A stretch of DNA of 64,000 nt from Methylosinus sporium (GCF_003113265.1 NZ_PUIV01000002.1:124001-188000), one strand, 5' to 3'; shown: positions 16,517-26,060, counted from the first letter of the stretch. Made by a program: numbers and translations. Notes: generated from the letters alone by a model not told the origin.

Positions 16517-18712
16517 ATGCTCGAAGCGGCCTTGGCGCATGGGCTGAAGACAGAGGAATATGAGCGCATTGTCGCGCTGATCGGCCGCGCGCCGAGCCTC
16601 ACCGAGCTCGGAATATTCTCGGCCATGTGGAACGAGCATTGTTCCTACAAGTCTTCGCGCATTCATCTGCGCAAGCTGCCGACCAAGGCGCCCTGGGTCA
16701 TCAAAGGGCCGGGCGAGAACGCCGGCGTCATCGACATAGGCGGCGGCGACGCCTGCGTGTTCAAGATGGAGAGCCACAACCACCCGTCCTTCATCGAACC
16801 CTATCAAGGCGCCGCGACGGGCGTGGGCGGCATATTGCGCGATGTCTTCACAATGGGCGCGCGGCCGATCGCCTGTTTGAATCTCCTGCGTTTCGGCCGG
16901 CCGGCTCACCCCAAGACGCGGCGGCTCGTCGCCGGCGTGGTCGCAGGCGTCGGCGGCTATGGCAATTCCTTCGGCGTGCCGACAGTGGGCGGCTCGACCG
17001 AATTCGACGAATCCTATGACGGCAATATTCTCGTCAACGCCATGGCGGTCGGCCTCGCCCGCGCCGATTCCATTTTCTATTCGGCGGCGGCGGGCGTCGG
17101 CAATCCGATCGTCTATCTCGGCTCCAAGACCGGCCGCGACGGCATTCACGGCGCCAGCATGGCCTCCGCCTCCTTCGAGGCCGACGCCGAAGAGAAGCGC
17201 CCGACCGTGCAGGTCGGCGATCCTTTCTCGGAGAAGCTGCTGCTCGAGGCCTGTCTCGAGCTGATGGCCTCGGGTGCCGTCATCGCGATCCAGGACATGG
17301 GCGCGGCCGGCCTCACCTCCTCGGCGGTGGAGATGGGCGCCAAGGGCAATCTCGGCATAAGGCTCGATCTCGACGCCGTGCCCTGCCGCGAAGAGGGCAT
17401 GACCGCCTATGAGATGATGCTCTCGGAGAGCCAGGAGCGTATGCTCATGGTGCTGAAGCCCGAGAAGGAGAAAGAGGCCGAGGCCATTTTCGTGAAATGG
17501 GGCCTCGATTTCGCGATCATCGGCAAGACCACCGATGATCTGCGCTTCCTGGTCGAGCACAAGGGCGTCGTCGAGGCCGATCTGCCGATCAAGGAGCTCG
17601 GCGACGAGGCGCCGGTCTATGACCGTCCCCATGTCCCGACGCCCAAGGCGCCGATTCTGGACGCCGACGCCATCGCCCCCGCTCGCTCGAACCGGGAGGC
17701 GCTGTTGGCCCTGCTGGCGACGCCGGACCTCTGCTCCAAGCGCTGGGTATGGGAGCAATACGACCATCTCATTCTCGGCAATACGGTGCGCGCGCCGGGC
17801 GGCGACGCCGCCGTGGTGCGCATTCGCGACGAGCGCAAGGGCCTGGTGCTGACCACCGACGTCACGGCGCGCTATTGCGCGGCCGATCCGGTCGAAGGCG
17901 GCCGCCAAGCGGTGGTCGAAGCCTGGCGCAATATTTCCGCGCGCGGCGGCCAGCCTCTGGCGCTCACCGACAATCTCAATTTCGGCAATCCCGAAAAGCC
18001 CGAGATCATGGGCCAGTTCGTCGGCTGCCTGCAAGGCATCGGCGAGGCGGCGCGTGCGCTCGACTTCCCGATCGTCTCCGGCAATGTCTCGCTCTACAAT
18101 GAGACGCAGGGGACGGGCATTCTGCCGACTCCGGCGATCGGCGGCGTCGGCGTGATATCGGACGTCGCGCTCGCCTCCACCATCGCTCTGCCCGGGGGCG
18201 GCAAGACCATTCTGCTCATCGGCGAGACGAAAGGCTGGCTCGGCCAGTCGCTCTATCTGCGCGATCTTTCCGGCCGCCGCGACGGCGCGCCGCCGCCGGT
18301 CGATCTCGAGGCCGAGAAGCGCAATGGCGATTTCGTGCGCGCGCTCGTGCTCGAGCGGCGGGCGCTCGCCGTCCATGATCTCTCGGACGGCGGCCTCGCC
18401 GTGGCGCTCGCCGAAATGGCCATCGCCGGCGGCGTCGGCGCGACCATAGACAGCCTGCCGAGCGGGCCTGCCCATGCGGTCCTCTTCGGCGAGGATCAGG
18501 CGCGCTATCTGGTCGTGGCCGAGCCGGCGGAAGCGGCGGCGATCGAGGCCGATGCGAAGGCCGTGGGCGTCGCGGTTCTCGCTCTCGGCGCCACCGGCGG
18601 AAACGAGTTGAATCTCCCTGGTGAGGCGCCGATATTGCTTTGCGACGTGCAACATGCGCAGCAGGCGCCGTTGCCGGCCTATATGGCCGGGGACGACAGC
18701 GTCTTCGCTTAG
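16517..18712 (+). CDS. purL: Phosphoribosylformylglycinamidine synthase subunit PurL
   Basis: A 731-residue small-type PurL, which works with separate PurS and PurQ to make FGAM in purine synthesis. Motifs include [32 protein letters not shown] and S-E-S-Q-E-R-M, and the tandem AIRS-like halves are complete. The ATG at 16517 gives the standard N-terminus. The next gene, bolA, starts 24 nt downstream, followed by grxD; this purL-bolA-grxD order is conserved in many alphaproteobacteria. Confidence 0.97.
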   Translation: MLEAALAHGLKTEEYERIVALIGRAPSLTELGIFSAMWNEHCSYKSSRIHLRKLPTKAPWVIKGPGENAGVIDIGGGDACVFKMESHNHPSFIEPYQGAATGVGGILRDVFTMGARPIACLNLLRFGRPAHPKTRRLVAGVVAGVGGYGNSFGVPTVGGSTEFDESYDGNILVNAMAVGLARADSIFYSAAAGVGNPIVYLGSKTGRDGIHGASMASASFEADAEEKRPTVQVGDPFSEKLLLEACLELMASGAVIAIQDMGAAGLTSSAVEMGAKGNLGIRLDLDAVPCREEGMTAYEMMLSESQERMLMVLKPEKEKEAEAIFVKWGLDFAIIGKTTDDLRFLVEHKGVVEADLPIKELGDEAPVYDRPHVPTPKAPILDADAIAPARSNREALLALLATPDLCSKRWVWEQYDHLILGNTVRAPGGDAAVVRIRDERKGLVLTTDVTARYCAADPVEGGRQAVVEAWRNISARGGQPLALTDNLNFGNPEKPEIMGQFVGCLQGIGEAARALDFPIVSGNVSLYNETQGTGILPTPAIGGVGVISDVALASTIALPGGGKTILLIGETKGWLGQSLYLRDLSGRRDGAPPPVDLEAEKRNGDFVRALVLERRALAVHDLSDGGLAVALAEMAIAGGVGATIDSLPSGPAHAVLFGEDQARYLVVAEPAEAAAIEADAKAVGVAVLALGATGGNELNLPGEAPILLCDVQHAQQAPLPAYMAGDDSVFA

Positions 18713-18736
18713 AGGCTTTTAGGAGGTCGAAGCGCA

Positions 18737-18967
18737 ATGGCGATGGAAAGAAGTGAAATCGAGCGTCTCATCAAGGCGGCCATTCCGGACGCCGTGATCG
18801 AGATCACCGCGCTCGCCGACGACGGCGATCATTGGGCCGCCTCGGTGAAGTCGGAAACCTTTCGCGGCAAGAGCCGCGTGCAGCAGCATCAGATGGTCAA
18901 CAAGGCTTTCGGCGAGCGCCTCGGCGGCGAGCTGCACGCTCTGGCGCTGACCACGATCGCTCTATAA
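18737..18967 (+). CDS. BolA family protein
   Basis: A 76-residue BolA/IbaG-type protein: V-I-E-I-T-A-L-A-D-D-G-D-H-W, the central R-V-Q-Q-H-Q-M-V-N-K-A-F and C-terminal L-H-A-L-A-L-T. It contains the conserved His used as an Fe-S ligand when BolA pairs with a CGFS glutaredoxin, and that partner is the next gene. A strong AGGAGG site sits before the ATG. Likely role: Fe-S cluster trafficking and iron sensing in the cytoplasm. Confidence 0.93.
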   Translation: MAMERSEIERLIKAAIPDAVIEITALADDGDHWAASVKSETFRGKSRVQQHQMVNKAFGERLGGELHALALTTIAL

Positions 18968-19036
18968 AACGTCTCCGCCCGGCGACGCCGGGACGCCTGC
19001 AACGGAACCTTGAATTCCGCTAGACGAGGTAATCCC

Positions 19037-19381
19037 ATGTCCGACTCCACCACTGCCCAGATCAAGGCCGAAATCGACAGCGCCGACGTCGTGCTGTTCA
19101 TGAAGGGCACGCCCGCCGCGCCGCAATGCGGCTTCTCCATGCAGGTCTGCCAGATTCTCGGCCATGTCGGCGTTCCCTTCAAGAGCGTCAATGTGCTGGC
19201 CGATCCCTTCATTCGCGACGGCATCAAGGCCTATTCGCAATGGCCGACCATTCCCCAGCTCTATGTGAAGGGCGAGTTCATCGGCGGCTGCGACATCACC
19301 CGCGAGATGTTCCAGTCGGGCGAGCTGACCGCGCTCTTCGACAAGGAAGGCATTCCGCACGCGCAGACGGCCAAGGCCTGA
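19037..19381 (+). CDS. grxD: Monothiol glutaredoxin (Grx4/GrxD type)
   Basis: A 114-residue CGFS-type glutaredoxin: [16 protein letters not shown], then [19 protein letters not shown]. It coordinates a bridging [2Fe-2S] cluster, often together with BolA. The start ATG at 19037 has GAGG upstream; an upstream in-frame TTG is unlikely. It is last of purL-bolA-grxD and is followed by a palindrome. Confidence 0.96.
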   Translation: MSDSTTAQIKAEIDSADVVLFMKGTPAAPQCGFSMQVCQILGHVGVPFKSVNVLADPFIRDGIKAYSQWPTIPQLYVKGEFIGGCDITREMFQSGELTALFDKEGIPHAQTAKA

Positions 19382-19392
19382 CGTCTCGGTGT

Positions 19393-19426
19393 TTCTCCCT
19401 TCTCCCACGAGTGGGAGAAGGGAGAA
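19393..19426. terminator. Perfect palindrome between convergent grxD and nudix genes
   Basis: TTCTCCCTTCTCCCAC and its exact reverse complement GTGGGAGAAGGGAGAA are separated by only 2 nt, making a 16-bp stem. It overlaps nothing but the gap between convergent genes, so a bidirectional terminator is likely. There is no long T-run, so a REP-like element is the alternative. Confidence 0.65.
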
Positions 19427-19428
19427 CC

Positions 19429-20001
19429 CTAACCGCCGATCTTGACGCCTTTCGTCTGCGCCAAAGCGACGATCAGCAGCCCGACATGCTGGCTGTTGAT
19501 TATGCCGCCGCCGAGCGTCAACGCCAGCGCCTCCCGCCACGGGATGCGCTCGACGCGAATATCCTCGCCGCTGTCGAGCTTCAGAGGCGCAACCTCTTTC
19601 GCGCCCTCGCCATAGAGGACATGAATCCAATTGGAGTGGGTCGCCGGATTGGGCGAAAGACGCGCCAAATGTCGCAATGATGGCGCGGCGTGTCCGGTTT
19701 CTTCCAGCAGCTCGCGCGCGCCGGCGGCGACCGGGTCGCTCTCATGCGCGTCCAGCTTGCCGCCAGGCAGCTCCAGCGACGTCACGCCCGCGCCATGACG
19801 ATATTGCCGCACCAGCAGCAGACGGTCCTCCTCGTCCAGAGCGACGACATGGACCCAATCTTCATATTCCAGCACATAATAGGGATCGAGCTGCGCGCCG
19901 CGCCGCGTCACGCAATGATCGGCGCGTAGATTGATCCAGCGGTCGCGAAGGAGAGTGCGGGACGATCGCACCTCCCAGGGCCGCAATATTTCGTCACTCA
20001 A
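19429..20001 (-). CDS. NUDIX hydrolase (ADP-ribose pyrophosphatase-like)
   Basis: A 190-residue NUDIX enzyme. The box G-G-K-L-D-A-H-E-(x)n-A-R-E-L-L-E-E-T-G-H is complete, and upstream S-L-E-L-P-G-G is typical of ADP-ribose/nucleoside-diphosphate-sugar hydrolases. The start appears to be TTG at 20001: GAGGAT lies 8 nt before it, and the tlpA stop is only 10 nt upstream, indicating a tlpA-nudix operon. The substrate is not certain. Confidence 0.85.
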   Translation of the reverse strand: MSDEILRPWEVRSSRTLLRDRWINLRADHCVTRRGAQLDPYYVLEYEDWVHVVALDEEDRLLLVRQYRHGAGVTSLELPGGKLDAHESDPVAAGARELLEETGHAAPSLRHLARLSPNPATHSNWIHVLYGEGAKEVAPLKLDSGEDIRVERIPWREALALTLGGGIINSQHVGLLIVALAQTKGVKIGG

Positions 20002-20011
20002 CAGATCATCC

Positions 20012-20695
20012 TCAAGGCGTCGTCGGCGTCGGCCGCGAGGAGATTTCCGCCGTGCGCGTCACCAGAGAGCGGCCCTCTTCCGAGTCCCAATTGGCCGGCC
20101 CCTGCATCAGGCCGATCTGGCAGCCGGAGCCGTCGATCAAAAAGGTCGTCGGCAGGCCCAGCGCCTGGCCGCTTTGGCGCAGCTGGAAGAAGATTTCCGC
20201 CTTGGGATCGGCGTAATAGGCGAGATTCTTCGCGCCGATCTCGCCGAGAAAAGCCTTGGGCCGTTCGAGCCTCGAGGTGTCGACATTGATCGTCACCACC
20301 TCGAACTTGTCGGAGCCGGCCGCCGCCTGCAGCCGATCGAGCGCGGCCATCTCGCCGCGGCAGGGCACGCACCATGTGGCCCACAGATTGAGCAGCACGG
20401 TCTTGCCCTTGAAATCCTCGAGCTTGCGCGGCTTTCCGTCCGGCCCGGTGAAGGTCACTTCGGGCATGGGCTCGGGCGCATTGGCGATCGACATGGCCGC
20501 GACCTCGCCCTTGGCGAGCGCCGACACGCGCTGCGAGGTCTCGCGCGAGGCGGCGCAAGCCTCACTCACCACGCTCGTCTTGCCGCTGCCGCCGCCGTTC
20601 ACGTATAGAACGCCGGCGACGGCGGCGACGGCGAGAGTCGCGCCCGCGATTTTCGGCAGATTGCCTCGGCTGGAGCTTTCCATCTGGTCGGTCAT
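20012..20695 (-). CDS. tlpA: TlpA-like thiol:disulfide interchange protein
   Basis: A 227-residue membrane-anchored periplasmic thioredoxin. An N-terminal transmembrane helix (about residues 15-35) precedes a TlpA/ResA domain with active site W-A-T-W-C-V-P-C-R and cis-Pro segment L-G-L-P-T-T-F. A Cys pair further out (E-A-C-A-A and S-G-C-Q) is also present, as in Bradyrhizobium TlpA, which supplies reductant for cytochrome oxidase copper-centre assembly. The start at 20695 is 22 nt from the divergent argH ATG, so the two promoters must overlap the opposite coding starts. Confidence 0.88.
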   Translation of the reverse strand: MTDQMESSSRGNLPKIAGATLAVAAVAGVLYVNGGGSGKTSVVSEACAASRETSQRVSALAKGEVAAMSIANAPEPMPEVTFTGPDGKPRKLEDFKGKTVLLNLWATWCVPCRGEMAALDRLQAAAGSDKFEVVTINVDTSRLERPKAFLGEIGAKNLAYYADPKAEIFFQLRQSGQALGLPTTFLIDGSGCQIGLMQGPANWDSEEGRSLVTRTAEISSRPTPTTP

Positions 20696-20717
20696 CGATC
20701 CTGTTCCGCGAGGAGTT

Positions 20718-22103
20718 ATGACGAGCAAAATATGGGGGGGCCGCTTTCAGAGCGCAACCGACGCGATCCTGGAGGCGATCAACGTCTCCATCGATTTCGA
20801 CAAGCGCCTCGGCCCACAGGATGTGCGGGGCTCCCTCGCTCATGTCGCCATGCTGGCCGAAACCGGCATAATCTCGGCCGAGGACGCCGCCGCCATCACG
20901 CGCGGTCTAGAACAAATCCGCGGCGAAATCGAGGAGGGGCGCTTCACCTTCTCGCGCGCGCTCGAAGACATTCATATGAATGTCGAGTCGCGCCTCGCCG
21001 AGCTCATCGGCCCGGCGGCCGGGCGGCTGCATACGGCGCGCTCGCGCAACGACCAGGTGGCGACCGATTTCCGCCTCTATGTCCGCGACGCGATCGACGA
21101 CATAGACGCGCAGCTCGCCGATCTCCAGCTCGCCCTCGCCGAGAAGGCGCTGGAGGAAGCGGGCAGCGTGATGCCGGGCTTCACCCATCTGCAATCGGCT
21201 CAGCCCGTCACTTTCGGGCATCATCTGCTCGCTTATGTCGAAATGCTGGCGCGCGACCGCGGCCGCTTCGCCGACGCCCGCGCGCGGCTGAACGAATCTC
21301 CGCTCGGCGCGGCGGCGCTGGCCGGCACGTCTTTCCCCATTGATCGCGAGAAGACGGCCAAGGCGCTCGGCTTCGCGCGGCCGACGGCCAATTCCTTGGA
21401 CAGCGTCTCCGATCGCGATTTCGTGCTGGAGACGCTTTCCGCAATGGCGATCTCGGCGACGCATCTCTCGCGTTTCGCCGAGGAGATCGTGCTGTGGACG
21501 ACCTCGCAATTCGCCTTTGTCGCGCTCTCCGACAAATTCACCACCGGCTCGTCGATCATGCCGCAGAAGCGCAATCCCGACGCCGCCGAGCTGGTGCGCG
21601 GCAAGACGGGACGCATCATCGGCGCGCTGCAGGCGATGCTCGTGGTGATGAAGGGCCTGCCGCTCGCTTATTCGAAGGATATGCAGGAGGATAAGGAAGG
21701 CACATTCGACGCGCTCGACAATTTCGCGCTCTGCGTGGCGGCGATGGCCGGCATGATTCGCGACATGAGCGTCGATCGCCCCCGAATGCGCAAGGCGGCG
21801 GGCGCGGGCTACGCCACGGCCACCGACCTCGCCGATTGGCTGGTGCGCGCGCTGAATCTGCCCTTCCGCGAGGCGCATCACGTGACCGGCCGCATCGTCG
21901 GAATCGCCGCCGAGCGCAGTGTCGGCCTCGAGAAGCTGCCGCTGGAGACGATGCAGGAGGTCGAGCCGCGCATCACAGAGGATGTGTTCAGCGTGCTCGG
22001 CGTCGAGAAATCGGTGAAGAGCCGGGTGAGCTATGGCGGCACGGCGCCGGAGAATGTGCGCAAGCAGGCGCGGCGCTGGCTGAAGCATTTGGCGAAGAAG
22101 TAA
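20718..22103 (+). CDS. argH: Argininosuccinate lyase
   Basis: A 461-residue fumarase/aspartase-superfamily enzyme that splits argininosuccinate into arginine and fumarate. It has the N-terminal K-I-W-G-G-R-F, the [10 protein letters not shown] segment and the family signature [12 protein letters not shown]. The ATG at 20718 has AGGAG just upstream. The divergent partner is tlpA, an arrangement I recall as common in alphaproteobacteria. Confidence 0.97.
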   Translation: MTSKIWGGRFQSATDAILEAINVSIDFDKRLGPQDVRGSLAHVAMLAETGIISAEDAAAITRGLEQIRGEIEEGRFTFSRALEDIHMNVESRLAELIGPAAGRLHTARSRNDQVATDFRLYVRDAIDDIDAQLADLQLALAEKALEEAGSVMPGFTHLQSAQPVTFGHHLLAYVEMLARDRGRFADARARLNESPLGAAALAGTSFPIDREKTAKALGFARPTANSLDSVSDRDFVLETLSAMAISATHLSRFAEEIVLWTTSQFAFVALSDKFTTGSSIMPQKRNPDAAELVRGKTGRIIGALQAMLVVMKGLPLAYSKDMQEDKEGTFDALDNFALCVAAMAGMIRDMSVDRPRMRKAAGAGYATATDLADWLVRALNLPFREAHHVTGRIVGIAAERSVGLEKLPLETMQEVEPRITEDVFSVLGVEKSVKSRVSYGGTAPENVRKQARRWLKHLAKK

Positions 22104-22139
22104 ACGTCTGAAGCCGGGCAGTCGGGTGAAGGTTTCCCC

Positions 22140-22200
22140 ACCCTCGCGAAGCGGGCGTCTCGAAGGATTGCGGCCGCTCGGTGCTGAAGCATCCTTCGAG
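22140..22200. repeat. Rearranged CTTCGAGAC-type palindromic repeat
   Basis: CTCGAAGGAT (22159-22168) and ATCCTTCGAG (22191-22200) form a 10-bp inverted repeat, preceded by CCCTCGCGAAGCGGGCGTCT. The core resembles the element at 13057-13100 with its parts shuffled. It lies just downstream of argH and convergent with the DUF4169 gene. Confidence 0.6.
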
Positions 22201-22221
22201 GCTTTTTGCTGCGCAAAAAGC
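22201..22221. terminator. Small hairpin between argH and DUF4169
   Basis: GCTTTTTGC-TGC-GCAAAAAGC is a perfect 9-bp stem abutting the repeat at 22140-22200. It lies between the convergent ends of argH and the DUF4169 gene, 20 nt beyond the latter's stop. The T-run lies within the stem, so its function as a terminator is only plausible. Confidence 0.45.
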
Positions 22222-22240
22222 GTGTCGCATTTGGCCGGTA

Positions 22241-22438
22241 TTATCGCTCCGGCTCGGATCGCGACCCTTGCAGCCGATGCGCGTCGAGCTTTTCTTTCTC
22301 GAGACGCGCTGTCGCTTCGTCGAGCGCTCGCTCGGACTTCATACGCCCATGGGCGAGGCGATTGGCGTCCGCCTCCGCCTCTTTGGCGCGTCTATCCCTG
22401 ACCTTGCGGGCGCGTCGCAGATTGACGATCTCGCCCAT
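22241..22438 (-). CDS. DUF4169 family protein
   Basis: A 65-residue, highly charged protein beginning M-G-E-I-V-N-L-R-R-A-R-K and containing A-N-R-L-A-H-G-R and a C-terminal D-A-H-R-L. These match the DUF4169 family of alphaproteobacteria. It starts 6 nt after the sspB stop and so belongs to the sspB transcript. No function is known; the basic helix suggests nucleic-acid or ribosome contact, which is inference. Confidence 0.88.
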   Translation of the reverse strand: MGEIVNLRRARKVRDRRAKEAEADANRLAHGRMKSERALDEATARLEKEKLDAHRLQGSRSEPER

Positions 22439-22444
22439 GGCGAA

Positions 22445-23002
22445 TCAGGTCTTTTTGCGGAAGGCGTCGATGGAGACGATTTTGGCGGCCTCGCCGCTCT
22501 CCTCCGCAGCGGCGGGCTCAGTCTCCTGACGCTTCTCGCTGCGGGCGGCGGGACGCGGGCCGTGCCGGGGCGGAGCCGCCTCGCCGGTGGGCTGCGGCCG
22601 GGCGGGAAAACGGGTCGGCTCCTCCTCGCGGGCGGGGGCGAGCTCGTCCACCTCCCATTTGAGGCCGAAATCGACGGAAGGGTCGGAGAAGACCGTCACC
22701 GCATCGAAGGGCACATAGAGCTGCTCGGGAATGCTGCGGAAGGACAGGCCCACCGAAAAGCCGCGCTCGTCGACGAGGAGATTGGAATATTGATGCTGCA
22801 GGATGATGGTCATCTCCTGCGGCCATTGCTCGGCGAGGCGCTTGGAGATTCTGACCCCCGGCGCCTTGGTGCGGAAGCTGATGGTGAAATGATGATCGCC
22901 CGGCAGACGGCCGGCCGCCGCCGCATCGGCGAGAACCTTGCGCATGACGCCGCGCAGCGCGTCCTGGACGAGAAGATCGTATCTGATGAGGTCGGTGGAC
23001 AT
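22445..23002 (-). CDS. sspB: SspB, ClpXP adaptor for ssrA-tagged proteins
   Basis: A 185-residue alpha-type SspB. Residues 1-115 form the substrate-binding fold (I-R-Y-D-L-L-V-Q-D-A-L-R, F-T-I-S-F-R-T, H-Q-Y-S-N-L, F-S-V-G-L-S-F). A Pro/Glu-rich flexible linker leads to the C-terminal ClpX-docking peptide I-V-S-I-D-A-F-R-K-K. It delivers tmRNA-tagged peptides to ClpXP. The tmRNA gene lies about 70 nt upstream on the same strand, so tag maker and tag reader are side by side. DUF4169 follows. Confidence 0.93.
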   Translation of the reverse strand: MSTDLIRYDLLVQDALRGVMRKVLADAAAAGRLPGDHHFTISFRTKAPGVRISKRLAEQWPQEMTIILQHQYSNLLVDERGFSVGLSFRSIPEQLYVPFDAVTVFSDPSVDFGLKWEVDELAPAREEEPTRFPARPQPTGEAAPPRHGPRPAARSEKRQETEPAAAEESGEAAKIVSIDAFRKKT

Positions 23003-23074
23003 GACGCTCGCCGAGAACCCCTGTTCGCTCTGCCCCGTCGGGACGAAAGTGGAGGCTTCTGTTGCCAGGCGCCT

Positions 23075-23380
23075 CCGAGCCCCGCCTAGAAGTGCAACCC
23101 CCTAGGGCTTGAATCCCAGTACCTTCACTGCATTACGCAGCGACGGCCACCGGAGCATAGTTGTCGTTGGCAACTATAAGGTTTGACCCGATAACGGCGG
23201 TATCATGCCGAGCGAAAAAGCACCCTTTACGCCCTCGTCGATCCTATTTCGCCCCCGCCACAAGCCGCGACGTGAAGATTTCGCGTGACGGCCTCTGGTG
23301 GAGGCGCCGGGTACCGCCCCCGGGTCCGATAGGTTTATTACGGAGTTCGTTTATCGCCATAGCCGCCCCGAGAGGCGGCA
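23075..23380 (-). ncRNA. ssrA: tmRNA (ssrA), permuted two-piece alphaproteobacterial form
   Basis: On the minus strand the acceptor piece comes first and ends CGCCTCCACCA at 23296. The coding piece starts GGGGGCGAAATAGGATCGAC at 23256. GGGGGCG pairs with CGCCTCC in a 7-bp acceptor stem whose third pair is G-U, the alanyl identity mark, followed by A-CCA. The T-arm is CCGGG-GGCGGTA-CCCGG. The tag frame at 23133-23171 encodes ANDNYAPVAVAA and a stop, a typical alphaproteobacterial tag ending in AA. The outer ends are approximate: the 5' end is set by a TATATT at 23387-23392 and a hairpin at 23362-23379, and the 3' end of the coding piece by analogy. The roughly 40-nt segment between pieces should be processed out. 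Confidence 0.93.
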
Positions 23381-23467
23381 GCTCACAATATACGCATTAA
23401 GGGACGATGCGGAAAGGGGCTGCGCGCAAAGCTTCGTCGATCTCCCCGACTTTCTGCACGGACGCCG

Positions 23468-23498
23468 AAAACGCCCGCCGAGGATCGGCGGGCGTTTC
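23468..23498 (-). terminator. Terminator of the helix-hairpin-helix gene
   Basis: On the minus strand AAACGCCCGCCGA-TCC-TCGGCGGGCGTTTT is a 13-bp GC-rich stem followed by T. It lies 34 nt past the helix-hairpin-helix gene stop and would insulate the tmRNA promoter from read-through. Confidence 0.85.
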
Positions 23499-23531
23499 GC
23501 GAGCTGGCTCGGGGAGGTCGCCGGGCTCGGA

Positions 23532-23876
23532 TCAGTTGTGCTTGGGCGCGTCCTTGACCGTCAGCCCGTCCTTGACCTGGGCGAACAGCGCATCGGTCAG
23601 AATGCGGTTCTTCACCAGCTCATCCGTGGATTTATAGGGCCGGCCCTTCACGATCGCCTCGGCCAGAGTGTGGGTGAGGCCCTTGACGGCGGAGAGCTGC
23701 TCCACCGTGGCGGCGTTGATGTCGAGCGGCGCGGAGACGGCGACGACTTGCTTGACCGGGGCGGCGACGGTGGAGGCGGGGCCCGCCGGGGCCTTGGCGG
23801 CAGGGGCGGTCGCGGTCTGGGCGAAAGCCGGAGCGGAAGCGAAAAGGGCGATGGCGAGAATGGCGTTGGTCTTCAT
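23532..23876 (-). CDS. Secreted helix-hairpin-helix (ComEA-like) protein
   Basis: A 114-residue protein. A signal peptide (M-K-T-N-A-I-L-A-I-A-L-F-A-S-A-P-A-F-A) is followed by an Ala/Pro-rich linker and a single HhH domain starting L-D-I-N-A-A-T-V-E-Q-L-S-A-V-K-G-L, then Y-K-S-T-D-E-L-V. The D-I-N-x-A motif is the ComEA hallmark, usually linked to DNA binding at the cell surface, but many such small proteins have no shown role. AGGAGA precedes the ATG at 23876. Confidence 0.85.
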   Translation of the reverse strand: MKTNAILAIALFASAPAFAQTATAPAAKAPAGPASTVAAPVKQVVAVSAPLDINAATVEQLSAVKGLTHTLAEAIVKGRPYKSTDELVKNRILTDALFAQVKDGLTVKDAPKHN

Positions 23877-23994
23877 GATGGCTGTCTCCTTGGACCGGGA
23901 CATTTCCCCGATCGACGAGCGCATCATGCCGGCGCCCCGCTGAACCCGTTTTGAATGCGGCGTTCAGCTGAAATTCAGCCGCCGCGCCCGGGCT

Positions 23995-24216
23995 TCATTT
24001 GCTCTTCAGGCAGGAGACCGCCGCCGGCAGGCAGGCCGCGCCGACCATGGAGCAGGCCGCCGAGCCATCCTCCAGCCGGGCGCAGACGAGGCAGCCGTCG
24101 GTCCATTCGAGGCAGGACGGATGATCCTCGCCATAGGCTTGCGACGGCTTTTCCTCCACGGCGAAGGCCATGTTCGCGCAGAAAAACGCGAGGGCGAAGG
24201 CCGCGCGCGCAATCAC
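23995..24216 (-). CDS. Small secreted Cys-rich protein, coupled to pth
   Basis: A 73-residue protein with a signal peptide (cleavage expected after N-M-A-F-A, residue 19) and six cysteines in the 40-residue mature part, arranged C-x6-C-x2-C-x8-C-x6-C-x6-C. The start is GTG at 24216, overlapping the pth stop in a GTGA. I do not recognise the family. Disulfide-stabilised periplasmic protein is the reasonable reading. Confidence 0.75.
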   Translation of the reverse strand: MIARAAFALAFFCANMAFAVEEKPSQAYGEDHPSCLEWTDGCLVCARLEDGSAACSMVGAACLPAAVSCLKSK

Positions 24217-24818
24217 GCTTCGCCCACGCGCTTGGGCGCGGCAAAGCCCGCGGCGTCCATGGCGAGATGAATCTTGTTCTGCAGGCCGGCGTCGTCGCCC
24301 TTTGCGATCAGCGCCGCATTGTCGGCCAGCGCGCCGCAGAGCGCCTTCACCCAGGGTTCCTCGCTCTTGGCGAAATCGCCCAAAACGTAAGAATGCACGC
24401 GGGCCTTGTCGCCCGGATGGCCGATGCCGAGCCGCATACGCTTGAAATCCTGCCCGATATGGGCGCCGATGGAGCGCAGGCCATTATGGCCGGCCGCGCC
24501 GCCGCCGATCTTCACGCGGCATTTGGCGGGGGCGAGATCGAGCTCGTCGTGAAAAACGACGACATCCGACAGCGCGATCTTGTGAAAGCGCAGCGCCTCG
24601 CCGACAGAGCGGCCCGACTCGTTCATATAGGTCTGCGGCAGCAGCGCCAGCACGCGCTCGCCGGCGATGGTCCCCTCGCGGACGAGGCCCTGGAAGCGGG
24701 AGCGCGGCGCGGAAAAGCCATGGGCGTCGGCGATCTTCTCGACCGCCATGAAGCCGATATTATGCCGGTTCCCGGCATATTCGCGGCCGGGATTGCCGAG
24801 GCCGACGAAGAGCAGCAT
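24213..24818 (-). CDS. pth: Peptidyl-tRNA hydrolase
   Basis: A 201-residue Pth that frees tRNA from peptidyl-tRNA drop-offs. Signatures are the N-terminal [19 protein letters not shown] (catalytic His), F-H-D-E-L-D-L and [12 protein letters not shown]. It follows rplY by 63 nt, the standard rplY-pth pair. Confidence 0.97.
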   Translation of the reverse strand: MLLFVGLGNPGREYAGNRHNIGFMAVEKIADAHGFSAPRSRFQGLVREGTIAGERVLALLPQTYMNESGRSVGEALRFHKIALSDVVVFHDELDLAPAKCRVKIGGGAAGHNGLRSIGAHIGQDFKRMRLGIGHPGDKARVHSYVLGDFAKSEEPWVKALCGALADNAALIAKGDDAGLQNKIHLAMDAAGFAAPKRVGEA

Positions 24819-24881
24819 GGCCGATTGGCTCCGTGCCGAAACAAGCGGGCGATCGGCGGCCTGCGCCGATCGCCCGTCTCG

Positions 24882-25535
24882 TTACTTCTTCGCGGGAGCG
24901 GCCTTGCCGCCCTTGCCCTTGACCGGAGCCGCGGCGGCGGCCGCAGCGGCCGCGATCTCCTCGGCCGTGATCACCGGCGGCGCGATCGACGCCACGGTGA
25001 AGTTCTTGTCGGGATTGGTCGGCTTGCAGTTCGGCGGCAGGGTGAACGCCGAGATCTGCAGCGAATCGTTGAAGTCGAGCCCGGTGAGATCGGCGGTGAT
25101 GGCGTCGGGGATGTTGTCCGCCGGCACCCACATCTCGATCGCGTGGAAGACGATGTTGAGCGAGCCGCCGCGCTTGAGGCCCGGAGCCGCGTCATGATTG
25201 ACGAAATGCACCGGCACGTCGACGCGCAGGCGCGAGCCGGCCTTCAGGCGCAGAAAGTCGACATGCAGCGGGAAGTCCTTGACGACGTCGAGCTGATAGT
25301 CGCGCGGAATGACGCGCTCGGGCTTGCCGTCTATGTCGAGCTCGAAGATCGTCGTGAGGAAATGCCCGGCGTAGATGAGCTTGGTCAGCTCTTTTTTGTC
25401 GAGCGACAGCGGCGTCGGCGCCTCGCCGCCGCCATAGACGACTCCTGGTATACGGCCCTCACGGCGAACGCTGCGGGCGGCCCCCTTGCCTGTCCCGCTG
25501 CGCACCGCGGCCGCGAGCTTCTTGATCTCGGCCAT
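24882..25535 (-). CDS. rplY: 50S ribosomal protein L25/general stress protein Ctc
   Basis: A 217-residue long-form L25 (TL5/CTC type). It has an N-terminal 5S-rRNA-binding domain ([20 protein letters not shown]) and a C-terminal beta domain ending in an Ala/Lys-rich tail. The start ATG at 25535 has AAGGA upstream and gives the family N-terminus M-A-E-I-K-K-L. Confidence 0.95.
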   Translation of the reverse strand: MAEIKKLAAAVRSGTGKGAARSVRREGRIPGVVYGGGEAPTPLSLDKKELTKLIYAGHFLTTIFELDIDGKPERVIPRDYQLDVVKDFPLHVDFLRLKAGSRLRVDVPVHFVNHDAAPGLKRGGSLNIVFHAIEMWVPADNIPDAITADLTGLDFNDSLQISAFTLPPNCKPTNPDKNFTVASIAPPVITAEEIAAAAAAAAAPVKGKGGKAAPAKK

Positions 25536-25706
25536 TTCGGTGTCCTTTTTTAAAAGAGAAAGCGCGCCTTTCGCCTCCAGGGGTGTCGGATGCCGGCGCG
25601 CCGCTGGCTTATAGGCGAGGGCCAATTTGGTGGCAAGGCTCGGGGCGCCGCATGAAGGGTTCGGTTTCCTTCATCGAGCCGTCGATGATTTCGAAAGGAG
25701 AAATTC

Positions 25707-26060
25707 ATGGCGAAGCATAAGATTTATACGACCAGCTTCGCGAGCGTCTATCCGCTCTATGTCGCGAAAGCGGAGAAAAAGGGACGTACGCGAGAAGAGG
25801 TCGATCAGATCATTGCCTGGCTGACCGGCTATGATCCGCGCGAGCTGCGCGCTCGGCTGGAGGAGCAGACGGATTTCGAAACGTTCTTTGCGCTGGCGCC
25901 GCGGCTCAATCCGTCGCGCGTCGCGATCACGGGCATGATCTGCGGCGTCCGACTGGAGGATATAGAAGAGCCGACCATGCGCGAAATCAGATATTTGGAC
26001 AAACTCATCGACGAGCTGGCGCGTGGCAGGCCGATAGAGAAAATACTTCGAGAGACTTGA
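25707..26060 (+). CDS. DUF2200 family protein
   Basis: A 117-residue cytoplasmic protein beginning [18 protein letters not shown], followed by A-E-K-K-G-R-T and I-I-A-W-L-T-G-Y, the hallmark of DUF2200. An AAGGAGA site precedes the start. Function is unknown to me. The downstream gap contains the promoter of the ArsR gene. Confidence 0.9.
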   Translation: MAKHKIYTTSFASVYPLYVAKAEKKGRTREEVDQIIAWLTGYDPRELRARLEEQTDFETFFALAPRLNPSRVAITGMICGVRLEDIEEPTMREIRYLDKLIDELARGRPIEKILRET

